64,000 nucleotides of DNA from Acinetobacter sp. WCHAc010034 (lineage in GTDB: Bacteria; Pseudomonadota; Gammaproteobacteria; Pseudomonadales; Moraxellaceae): assembly GCF_001696615.3 (NCBI RefSeq), contig NZ_CP032279.1, forward strand, positions 2,666,001-2,730,000. The letters are read 5' to 3'. Position numbers and translations under genes: made by a program. The notes beneath the pieces are model-generated. The model saw only the letters and a list, made by a program, of their open reading frames with translations, was not told the DNA's origin and ran no database searches. Below are positions 56,952 through 64,000 of the stretch, piece after piece. How positions within the stretch are numbered: the first letter of the stretch is position 1; the number at the start of each line of letters is the position of its first letter.

Positions 56952-58073
56952 TTAAGACTGCCCATCAAAGGTGATATTCGCGCTGGCATGCAGCAGGCGG
57001 TCGCCGCCTTCTTCTGACAGTTTAATCTGCAGGCGCAGGTCATTCGGCGAATCGGCATGCTTCAGCGCATCTTTATAGCTGATCTGCTTAGCTTTGTACA
57101 AGTCAAATAAGGCCTGGTCAAAGGTCTGCATGCCCAGTTCACGCGAGCGCTTCATCAAGTCTTTAATTTCATGCACTTCGCCTTTGCGGATCAGGTCAGA
57201 AATTAAAGGCGAGTTGATCAGGATTTCAATGGCGGCGCGCCGTGAATTGCCGTCAATGGTTGGAATCAGCTGCTGCGCCACCATGGCTTTCAAGTTCAGC
57301 GACAAATCCATGAACAGCTGGCTGTGGCGGTCCGCTTCAAAGAAGTGGATGATCCGGTCAATCGCCTGGTTGGCGTTGTTAGCGTGCAGCGTGGCGAAAA
57401 CCAGATGGCCGGTTTCGGCAAAGGCAATGGCGTAATCCATGGTTTCGCGGGAACGGATCTCGCCAATCAGGATCACATCCGGCGCCTGGCGCAGGGTATT
57501 TTTCAGCGCAATTTCAAAGGAGTCTGTATCAATGCCCACTTCGCGCTGGGTAATGATGCAGCCTTTGTGCTCATGAATAAATTCAATCGGGTCTTCAATG
57601 GTGATGATATGGCCATGCGAATTTTCATTGCGGAAGCCGATAATTGATGCCAAAGAGGTGGATTTACCGGTGCCGGTTGCGCCGACAAAAATGATGATGC
57701 CGCGCTTGGTCATCGCCAGTTCTTTTAAAATCGGCGGCAGCTTCAGCTCGTCCATGGTCGGAATGATGGTTTCAATGCGGCGCAGCACCATGCCCGGCTG
57801 GTCGCGCTGCTGAAATGCGCTGACCCGGAAGCGTGAAGACTTGTCTCTGTTGGTAATCGCGAAGTTGCATTCGCGCGTTTCAGCAAATTCCTTGCGCTGC
57901 TTGTCCGACATGATGGAATTCAGCAGCTGCCCGACAGTGGCGCCGGGAAGCTTGGTTGAGCCGATCGGCATGATGGTGCCGTTAATTTTAATCGACGGTT
58001 CTACATCAGCAGTAATAAATAAGTCAGACGCTTTTTTCTCAACCATGTAGTCGAGCAGGCCGTTAAAGTCCAT
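56952..58073 (-). CDS. pilU: Type IV pilus retraction ATPase PilU
   Basis: 373 aa, PilT paralogue helping pilus retraction for twitching and DNA uptake. Walker A GATGTGKST, Asp box TIEDPIE, GEIRSRETM as Walker B region, and His box ATLHANNANQAIDR. The N-terminal KKASDLFITADVEPSIKINGT is typical of PilU. It follows pilT 29 bases downstream on the same strand. Confidence 0.94.
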   Translation of the reverse strand: MDFNGLLDYMVEKKASDLFITADVEPSIKINGTIMPIGSTKLPGATVGQLLNSIMSDKQRKEFAETRECNFAITNRDKSSRFRVSAFQQRDQPGMVLRRIETIIPTMDELKLPPILKELAMTKRGIIIFVGATGTGKSTSLASIIGFRNENSHGHIITIEDPIEFIHEHKGCIITQREVGIDTDSFEIALKNTLRQAPDVILIGEIRSRETMDYAIAFAETGHLVFATLHANNANQAIDRIIHFFEADRHSQLFMDLSLNLKAMVAQQLIPTIDGNSRRAAIEILINSPLISDLIRKGEVHEIKDLMKRSRELGMQTFDQALFDLYKAKQISYKDALKHADSPNDLRLQIKLSEEGGDRLLHASANITFDGQS

Positions 58074-58102
58074 ATATTTTCCCCAGAAGCCGGATTATTT
58101 TT

Positions 58103-59140
58103 TTATAGGAAAGATTCAGGCTGCTTCGCTGCGGTGCGGGCGGCTTGAGGGCTGATAATGCCTTTGGACACTAAGGTTTTCAGGCTTTGATCCAGCGTGG
58201 TCATGCCGTAGTTTGCGCCGGTTTGAATCGCGGAATACATCTGCGCGACTTTGTTTTCACGGATCAGGTTGCGGATGGCCGGAATGCCGATCATGATTTC
58301 ATGGGCAGCTACACGGCCGCCGCCATTTTTCTTCAATAGGGTTTGTGAAATAACCGCCTGCAGGGATTCAGACAGCATGGCGCGCACCATGTCTTTTTCT
58401 TCGGCAGGGAATACGTCAATCACACGGTCAATGGTTTTAGCCGCTGAAGTTGTATGCAGCGTGCCGAAGACCAGGTGGCCGGTTTCGGCAGCGGTCAGCG
58501 CTAAGCGGATGGTTTCCAGGTCACGCATCTCGCCGACCAGAATGATATCCGGGTCTTCACGCAGCGCGGAACGCAGGGCTTCATTAAAGCCGTGGGTGTC
58601 GCGGTGCACTTCACGCTGGTTGATCAGGCATTTTTTAGAAGTATGCACAAATTCAATCGGGTCTTCGACGGTCAGAATATGGTCATAGCGGTTGTCGTTA
58701 ATGTAGTCCATCATGGCGGCTAAGGTTGTTGATTTACCAGAACCTGTCGGACCGGTGACCAGCACAATGCCGCGCGGATATTCACAGATATCTTTAAAAA
58801 TCTGCCCCATGCCCAAGTCTTCCATGGACAGCACTTTGGATGGAATGGTACGGAATACTGCGCCAGCGCCGCGGTTCTGGTTGAATGCGTTGACACGGAA
58901 ACGCGCCACGCCCGGCACTTCAAATGAAAAGTCTGTTTCCAGCTTTTCTTCAAAGTCGCGGCGCTGCTTGTCGTTCATAATGTCATACACCAGCTTGTGC
59001 ACTTCTTTATGCTCTAAGGCCGGCAAGTTGATGCGGCGCACTTCGCCATCCACACGGATCATCGGCGGCATGCCCGCAGACAGGTGCAGGTCTGATGCGC
59101 CGTTTTTAGCGGAAAATGCCAGTAATTCTGTAATGTCCAT
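58103..59140 (-). CDS. pilT: Type IV pilus twitching motility ATPase PilT
   Basis: 345 aa hexameric ATPase that retracts type IV pili. DITELLAFSAKNGASDLHLSAG at the start, Walker A GPTGSGKST (130-138), GEMRDLETI, ATLHT-type box GTLHTTSAAKTIDR, and the conserved PilT retraction motif AIRNLIRE. Divergent from yggS, as in many gammaproteobacteria. Confidence 0.96.
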   Translation of the reverse strand: MDITELLAFSAKNGASDLHLSAGMPPMIRVDGEVRRINLPALEHKEVHKLVYDIMNDKQRRDFEEKLETDFSFEVPGVARFRVNAFNQNRGAGAVFRTIPSKVLSMEDLGMGQIFKDICEYPRGIVLVTGPTGSGKSTTLAAMMDYINDNRYDHILTVEDPIEFVHTSKKCLINQREVHRDTHGFNEALRSALREDPDIILVGEMRDLETIRLALTAAETGHLVFGTLHTTSAAKTIDRVIDVFPAEEKDMVRAMLSESLQAVISQTLLKKNGGGRVAAHEIMIGIPAIRNLIRENKVAQMYSAIQTGANYGMTTLDQSLKTLVSKGIISPQAARTAAKQPESFL

Positions 59141-59263
59141 AATATCCCCGGGAACGTCTAAATCTTAATTATTTTGCTAGAATGATAAGGCTTTCCCTCA
59201 GCTTAACCAACTGTTAGTTGCAGGGCAAAGCAAAAAAAGATGAATGAAATGAGAACCCGGTCA

Positions 59264-59950
59264 ATGAATACACTTCAACACGCCAGAGCGCAGGTATTGC
59301 GCCAGATTGAGCAGGCCTGCCTGCAGGCAGGGCGCGATGCGCAATCCGTGCAGCTATTGGCGGTGTCAAAAACGCATCCCGGCGAAATGCTGCGCGCGCT
59401 GCATGCTGCCGGCCAGCGCGCATTCGGCGAAAATTACCTGCAGGAAGCGCTGGATAAAATTGAAGCGCTGTCTGACCTGGAGATTGAATGGCATTTCATT
59501 GGCCATGTGCAGCGCAATAAAACCAAGCATTTGGCTGAAAAATTTGCATGGGTGCACGGGGTTGACCGGCTGATTGTTGCAGAGCGCTTATCCAGCCAGC
59601 GCGCCGCTTCGCAAGCGCCTTTGAATATTTGCCTGCAGGTCAATATTGATGGGCAGGAGAGCAAGGACGGCTGCCCGCCTGCCGACGTTCCGGCGCTGGT
59701 GCAGCAGATCAGCCGGCTGCCGAATTTACAGCTGCGCGGCCTGATGGTGATTCCTGCGCCGCATAATGTGCAGGCCTTTGCCGACGCCAGAAAGCTGTTT
59801 GATCAGGTGAAAGCGCAGCATGCGCATCCTGAACAGTGGGATACCTTAAGCATGGGCATGTCCGGCGATATGGCCGAAGCTGTGGCCGCCGGTTCCACGC
59901 TGGTGCGTGTCGGCACCGCCTTATTCGGCGCGCGGGATTATTCCCAGTAG
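59264..59950 (+). CDS. yggS: PLP homeostasis protein YggS
   Basis: 228 aa from ATG 59264, whose N-terminus MNTLQHARAQVLRQ aligns with other YggS proteins; ATG codons at 59240 and 59249 are upstream alternatives. Type III-fold PLP-binding protein: LLAVSKTHPGE with Lys36, FGENYLQEAL, EWHFIGHVQRNKTK, LSMGMSGDMAEAVAAGSTLVRVGTALFG, in parts (LSMGMSGDM, VRVGTALFGAR). Balances vitamin B6 pools. Next to pilT, a widely conserved pairing. Confidence 0.92.
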   Translation: MNTLQHARAQVLRQIEQACLQAGRDAQSVQLLAVSKTHPGEMLRALHAAGQRAFGENYLQEALDKIEALSDLEIEWHFIGHVQRNKTKHLAEKFAWVHGVDRLIVAERLSSQRAASQAPLNICLQVNIDGQESKDGCPPADVPALVQQISRLPNLQLRGLMVIPAPHNVQAFADARKLFDQVKAQHAHPEQWDTLSMGMSGDMAEAVAAGSTLVRVGTALFGARDYSQ

Positions 59951-59995
59951 CTGCTGTTCAAGGTTTCGGCGCATTTGCGGGCCGCAGGCCGGCAG

Positions 59996-60023
59996 AAAAC
60001 TGAACCATGCGGTTCAGTTTTTG
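59996..60023 (+). terminator. Terminator after yggS
   Basis: Perfect 11-bp stem AAAACTGAACC (59996-60006) with GGTTCAGTTTT (60011-60021), loop ATGC, T-run. Confidence 0.9.
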
Positions 60024-60128
60024 CATTAGCAGTTGAACTTTCCACTAAAGTTGAGTACAAAAAACACACGATATATTGTTAATTCTTATAGCGAAGTGAC
60101 TCAATTTACGCAAGAAGCAGGAAAGCTC

Positions 60129-60926
60129 ATGACCGCATATTACCAACTGATTCACCGCGAAACGGATGCTGCAGGCGCCATCACCGCGCATTACCGTTCA
60201 ACGCAATTGGCGCAGGGCGCATGGAATGAGAACGAGCAGCATATGGCGCCGGCGACGGGCATCATCTGTGCCGAGCTGGACCGCTTTGCGCCGCGCAGCG
60301 ATATGCGCATCGGCCGTATCAGCCTGGATATTCTGGGCCTGATTCCTGCTGGAGAATTCAGCATCAGCACCAAAGTCATCCGGCCCGGCAGAACTATTGA
60401 ACTGATTGAGTCGGAAATGAAAGCGCAGGGCAAGGCCTGCATTGCTGCCCGCACTTGGCGCATGGCGACGCAAAACAGCCAGCCGGTAAAAGGCCTTGAA
60501 GATCCTGCGGTTTTTGGCCCGGAAGATGCGCCGCTGTGGGAAGGCATCCGCCAGTGGCCGGGCGGCTATATTCAGTCGGTTGAAGCCAGAAGCCATCAGC
60601 GCCGCGCAGGCAAGGGCATTGTCTGGCTCAGCACAAAGCATGCGATGGTTGCAGGCGAAGGCAGTTCTGATTTTGTGCGCCTGATGGGCTTGGTGGACAC
60701 TGCAAACGGCATTGCGCCGCGCCAGCCGTGGCCGTTTACATGGGGCTTTCCGAATCTGGATTTGCAGATTCACCTGCACCGCATGCCGCAGGGCAAGTGG
60801 CTGGGCTTGGAAACGGTGCAGCAGTATGGCGATGACGGCATAGGCCTGACCAGTTCGGTGCTGCATGATATTTACGGGCCTTTCGGCCGCAGCGAGCAGA
60901 TTCTGACTTTAAGGCCGGTCAGCTAA
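60129..60926 (+). CDS. Acyl-CoA thioesterase-like protein (TesB hotdog type)
   Basis: 265 aa from ATG 60129 with AGGAAAG upstream; the frame is open from 60033. Pattern of two hotdog domains of the TesB/4HBT_3 type: N-terminal GAWNENEQHMAPATGIICAELD, in parts (WNENEQHMAPATG, ICAELDRF), IGRISLDILGLIP, and C-terminal WGFPNLDLQIHLHRMPQGKWLGLETVQQ, in parts (FPNLDLQIHLHR, WLGLETVQQ). Catalysis by hydrolysis of acyl-CoA is likely; substrate unknown. Alone, followed by element D. Confidence 0.8.
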   Translation: MTAYYQLIHRETDAAGAITAHYRSTQLAQGAWNENEQHMAPATGIICAELDRFAPRSDMRIGRISLDILGLIPAGEFSISTKVIRPGRTIELIESEMKAQGKACIAARTWRMATQNSQPVKGLEDPAVFGPEDAPLWEGIRQWPGGYIQSVEARSHQRRAGKGIVWLSTKHAMVAGEGSSDFVRLMGLVDTANGIAPRQPWPFTWGFPNLDLQIHLHRMPQGKWLGLETVQQYGDDGIGLTSSVLHDIYGPFGRSEQILTLRPVS

Positions 60927-60928
60927 CG

Positions 60929-61227
60929 AATGCTGATCAGTTAAGAAGTTTTGTAATAAACTTCTTAACTATCTAGGTCAGTTCACAGCGGAGTCTTACC
61001 GGTTTAAATTAGATGTTCGGAGCTCGTTTTGTTCTTTTGTTTCGCCAAAATAACCAAAAGCATTTGTCATCCGCAAAACCTGTTAATTTTCTGCACTTAA
61101 ACAACAATTTTGCAAAAACAATCCATTTAAAAGACCACGCAGGCTACGGATGACGCTTCCGCGTATCAAATAAAGTCTAGGATTTAAATAAAGAAAAAGC
61201 CAGTCAATTGCTTAACTGACTGGCATT
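60929..61227. mobile_element. Repeat element D after the thioesterase gene
   Basis: Ends AATGCTGATCAGTTAAG (60929-60945) and CTTAACTGACTGGCATT (61211-61227). Hairpins: 60939-60951 with 60958-60970 (13 bp) and 61199-61209 with 61213-61223. The reverse complement matches element B over its whole length by eye, so the two are inverted copies about 9.5 kb apart. Adds to a family of four in this window. Confidence 0.7.
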
Positions 61228-61386
61228 CAGCAGCGTTTTTTTGATGCTCGAAACTGGCCCAAAAAGGGAGGTTGGCCTGAATTTCCGTGCTTTGTGGCAG
61301 TTATAATAAGTCAACAAATTTTCCCTGCACGGCTGCAGCGACTCTTTTATACTGCCTGTAAAACATTCTAATAATAGGGCACGCAG

Positions 61387-62202
61387 ATGGCGCGATTATA
61401 TGCAGTTGTATGGACTTTTTTATCAATTCTGGCTGGCAGCCTGCTGGCGGCCTGCAGTTCGACCGCAGTGCAGCAGCCTGAATCCTCAGCGCAGCAGATG
61501 GCAGCGGAAGCCGCCGATGCGCAAGCCTCCGCTTCAGGGCAGGCGAAGGCCATCGCGGCTCCAGCGCCGTCACTGAACAGCCGCATCAGTTCAGGAGAAC
61601 GCCTGGGCACCAAATGGGGCGATGAAATCAGTTCGCATGTCACCGAGGTGGACTTAAAGCGCCTATCCTCTGCGCCGCTGTCAGAAGTACAGGTCCGCTA
61701 TGCCGGAAAGCAGTTCTCCGGACGCAGCATCAGCAGCATTTCCCTGGCTTCCGGCAAAGTCAGCTTTGCCGTGACCGATGACCGCGGGCGCGCGCTGCCG
61801 CTGTACCGTGACGGGCAGAATTATTACCTTTCCGCCAATGACGGGCAAAGCTATCAGCTGAAATACAGCAACAGCAGCGCGCAGACCTTTGAAATTGTCG
61901 CCAGCGTAGATGGGCTGGATGTATTGAATGGCCAGAAGGCTTCGCGCTACAGCAGCGGCTATGTGCTGCGCCCTTACAGTTCTTTTGCCATTGAAGGCTT
62001 TAGGAAGAGCAATGCAGCCGTGGCGTCCTTTACTTTCAGCAAGCCTAAAGACTCCTATGCAGCCAATTCCGCCCACGGTTCCATTCAGAATACCGGGGTA
62101 ATTGGAACGGCGGTATATGAGCTGAACGTTCCGCGCGCTGCCAAGCAGCCGGAAGGCAAATATGCGCCTGCGCCGAATGCTTTCCCTGCCGACCGCAATT
62201 GA
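61387..62202 (+). CDS. Hypothetical lipoprotein
   Basis: 271 aa. Signal peptide with lipobox LAAC (Cys23). The region after it is Ala/Ser/Gln-rich (about 25-65), then a compact domain with SGERLGTKWGDEISSHVTEVDL, in parts (GERLGTKWGDEI, HVTEVDL), and repeated short strand-like stretches. No family recognised; probably outer-membrane-anchored. The end is Pro/Ala-rich (KQPEGKYAPAPNAFP). Convergent with sbcC. Confidence 0.65.
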   Translation: MARLYAVVWTFLSILAGSLLAACSSTAVQQPESSAQQMAAEAADAQASASGQAKAIAAPAPSLNSRISSGERLGTKWGDEISSHVTEVDLKRLSSAPLSEVQVRYAGKQFSGRSISSISLASGKVSFAVTDDRGRALPLYRDGQNYYLSANDGQSYQLKYSNSSAQTFEIVASVDGLDVLNGQKASRYSSGYVLRPYSSFAIEGFRKSNAAVASFTFSKPKDSYAANSAHGSIQNTGVIGTAVYELNVPRAAKQPEGKYAPAPNAFPADRN

Positions 62203-62266
62203 CAGCGGCCTGAAACAGCCCGCCGCACCTTGATGCCTTAATGCCTAGGACAGGCTTGACGGCGCT

Positions 62267-64000
62267 TCAGCACACCACTTCAATCGTGCTGGCGCCGGCG
62301 CCCAAAGGCTGCACCTGAATCTGCACAGGAATGCGCTCATGCATTTCCTGTATATGCGAGATCAGCACCACCTTGCGCCCTTGGTTCTGCAGCTGATCCA
62401 AGGCATTCATCACCATATGCAGGGAAGATGCATCCAGCGTGCCGAAGCCTTCATCAATAAACAGCGATTCAATTTTCATTGAGCCGGAGGCCATATTGGC
62501 AATCGCCAGCGACAGGGCGAGGGCGGTCAGGAAGGATTCGCCGCCGGAAAGCGAAGCGACGGAACGGGTTTCGCCGTCCATGTCGTGGTCAATAATGGCC
62601 AGGCTGAGGGAATTCTCCAAACGCTTTAAGGTATAGCGCTGCGACAGCATCGCCAGCTGCTGATTGGCATGCTGTAGCAGAATATCCAGATTATACTGCT
62701 GCGCATAATCGCGGAAGTCTTTGCCTTTGGAGTCGCCAATGAGGCCGGAAATTTTTTCCCAGCGGTGTTCCTGCTGCTGCACTTGCTGAATCTGCTCGGC
62801 GAACTGCTTCTGTTTGGCTGCATTCTGCTGATGCAGCTCCAGCTTTAGCCTGAGCTGATCCCGGTGCTCAAACTGGGTTTTCAGCGCTTCCGCATTCTGC
62901 ACAATCAATAACTGCAGCTGCGCCGAATCAATCTCCGGCTGATGCGCCGCATGTTCAGCCAATTGCTCCTGCATGGTTTTGAGTGCAGAGCGCGCTTCAC
63001 TCAATAGCCGTTCTGCATTTTGCAGCTGCTGCCTGATTTGCTGCTCTTGCGCCGGGCTGACCTGCGCTAAATGCGCTAAATCCTGCAGCTGGAAGTCTGT
63101 GTGCTGCGCAAGCCATTGCTGAATATCCTGCTTCACCAGATTTGCGCTGTGCCGGTTTTGCTGCAGCTGCGCTTTCAGCTGCTCCAGCACGCTCTTTTCC
63201 TGTTCAAATTGATGATGGCTCAGGTCAAAGCTTTGCTTGAGCTGCTGATAATGCTGCTGGGTCTGCTGGCGCTGTGCATCGTGCTGCATCAGCCATTCAT
63301 TCGGCTTGGCATCGCTTAGGCCGGTCATCTGCAGAATCAGCTGATTTGCAGTTTCCGTATTCTGCTGCCCGCTGAGCTTAATTTCATTCAGGCTGTGCGC
63401 CGAATCCTCAATCTGCTTGGCGGTATTTTCAAGATTCAGTTTGAGGGAGCTGAATTCCTGATGCTTCAGATCCAGCTGCTTATTCAGCTGCTCAAGCTGT
63501 TCCAGCTGCTGGGCGCGGCTGTTTAAGCGGCTGTAAGCCTGCTGCGCCGCGGCAGCGCTCTGCTGCTGCCATAGCATTTTTTCGCTTTTAGATAGGCAGT
63601 CTGCAATATGCTGCACTTGGCTCTGCTGATGCTTTGCCGTTTGCAGCAGATGTTCAGCCTGCTGAATCTTTTGCATCAGCTGCTGCTGCGCTTTAATGCT
63701 CTGAGCCCAAAGGCTGGATTGAGCTTCAAGCTGCTGAATATTCAGAGTAAAGCTTTGCTGGATATGCTCGGCCTGCGCCGCGGCTTCAGGCTGCGCCAGA
63801 GTTAAATCAAGCTGAATATCGGCTGTCCGGCACTGTTCGGCTAAAGCCTTTTCAGCGGTGGCGGTTTTGTCCGATGTATTCTGCACCGACACTTTAAGCT
63901 GCGCCAATTCAGCATGCAGCTGAGTCAGCTGCTGCTGCGCCCGCTGCCAGGCTTTAAGGGCATCCTGTTCTGTTTGCGCAGCCTGCTGTTCCTGCAGCTG
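62267..64000 (-). CDS. sbcC: Exonuclease subunit SbcC, C-terminal part
   Basis: Open frame continuing past the right edge on the minus strand (no stop up to base 64000); the start is outside. The visible 577 residues are a long Gln/Ala/Leu-rich coiled coil followed by the ABC signature SLSGGESFLTALALSLAIANM, in parts (SLSGGESFLTALAL), IESLFIDEGFGTLD as Walker B and VVLISHIQEMHERIP. With SbcD it cuts hairpins and double-strand ends. The zinc-hook CxxC is not in the visible part. Confidence 0.9.
   Translation of the reverse strand, partial: QLQEQQAAQTEQDALKAWQRAQQQLTQLHAELAQLKVSVQNTSDKTATAEKALAEQCRTADIQLDLTLAQPEAAAQAEHIQQSFTLNIQQLEAQSSLWAQSIKAQQQLMQKIQQAEHLLQTAKHQQSQVQHIADCLSKSEKMLWQQQSAAAAQQAYSRLNSRAQQLEQLEQLNKQLDLKHQEFSSLKLNLENTAKQIEDSAHSLNEIKLSGQQNTETANQLILQMTGLSDAKPNEWLMQHDAQRQQTQQHYQQLKQSFDLSHHQFEQEKSVLEQLKAQLQQNRHSANLVKQDIQQWLAQHTDFQLQDLAHLAQVSPAQEQQIRQQLQNAERLLSEARSALKTMQEQLAEHAAHQPEIDSAQLQLLIVQNAEALKTQFEHRDQLRLKLELHQQNAAKQKQFAEQIQQVQQQEHRWEKISGLIGDSKGKDFRDYAQQYNLDILLQHANQQLAMLSQRYTLKRLENSLSLAIIDHDMDGETRSVASLSGGESFLTALALSLAIANMASGSMKIESLFIDEGFGTLDASSLHMVMNALDQLQNQGRKVVLISHIQEMHERIPVQIQVQPLGAGASTIEVVC

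Noticed and set aside
60033..60128. Upstream extension of the thioesterase
   Set aside because: Starts only 10 bases after the yggS terminator and has no ribosome site; ATG 60129 follows AGGAAAG.
61301..61573. 90-codon minus-strand frame over the lipoprotein start
   Set aside because: Antisense to a signal-peptide and lipobox sequence; no ribosome site or family.

Overview
The window looks like chromosomal DNA of an Acinetobacter (Moraxellaceae, Gammaproteobacteria). The basis is recognisable protein sequence (EF-G, EF-Tu, Fur, MinD, HemJ, PilT/PilU), the split fatty-acid genes (yceD-rpmF-fabD-fabG-acpP together, fabB elsewhere) and the lack of plsX and fabH beside rpmF. I do not assign a species. 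Most genes favour GC-rich codons (CTG, GCG, CAG). The translation genes rpsL-rpsG-fusA-tuf use a clearly different codon set (CGT, GTA, CTT, ACT), as expected for very highly expressed genes. I see no rRNA, tRNA, CRISPR array, prophage or intact insertion sequence. The content is largely core housekeeping.

Layout: bases 1-6.3 kb hold the end of bacterioferritin, an exported peroxiredoxin, a DUF6176 protein and a biotin operon (BioH-like esterase, bioA-bioF-bioC-bioD, mostly overlapping). 6.3-8.9 kb is a minus-strand block: rluB, scpB, scpA. 8.9-12.5 kb holds a gene-poor gap, an unknown membrane-anchored protein, yciO, epmC and the yceD-rpmF pair. 12.7-14.8 kb is fabD-fabG-acpP. 14.9-19.9 kb is a D-alanine catabolism unit: an Lrp-type regulator divergent from dadA, alanine racemase, RidA and a CycA-type permease. 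20-24.9 kb holds an acyltransferase, hemJ, fabB and an EcsC-family protein. 25-29.6 kb is the str operon (rpsL, rpsG, fusA, tuf). 29.7-34 kb holds a ferritin-like hydrolase, rimI, the N-degron transferases bpt and aat, and trxB. 34-40 kb holds ftsK, a membrane protein, and a LysR regulator divergent from an AEC transporter. 40-44.6 kb is a minus-strand block with minCDE, a voltage-sensor-like membrane protein and a lysophospholipid acyltransferase. 44.8-51 kb holds an OmpA lipoprotein, rep, dut, algC and argB. 51-56 kb holds an OlsB-like acyltransferase, a YafJ-like amidotransferase, hemerythrin, an unusual membrane protein and rnfH. 56-64 kb holds bamE, fur, pilU, pilT, yggS, a thioesterase, an unknown lipoprotein and the 3' part of sbcC.

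The least expected structure is non-coding. Four intergenic elements of roughly 190-300 bp (about 39.95, 51.15, 55.58 and 60.93 kb) share a terminal inverted repeat of about 17 bp (AATGC-nnn-TCAGTTAAG). Three of them carry a hairpin at each end, and the hairpin stems show paired, compensating base changes between copies. Two copies sit between arms that can pair as a transcription terminator. Two copies are homologous over their full length in opposite orientation. Other points of interest are a structured intercistronic RNA between rpsL and rpsG, a strong rpsL promoter followed at once by a terminator-like hairpin, an apparently near-leaderless yceD transcript, and a voltage-sensor-like membrane protein without a pore domain. 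All calls come from reading the sequence without database searches.
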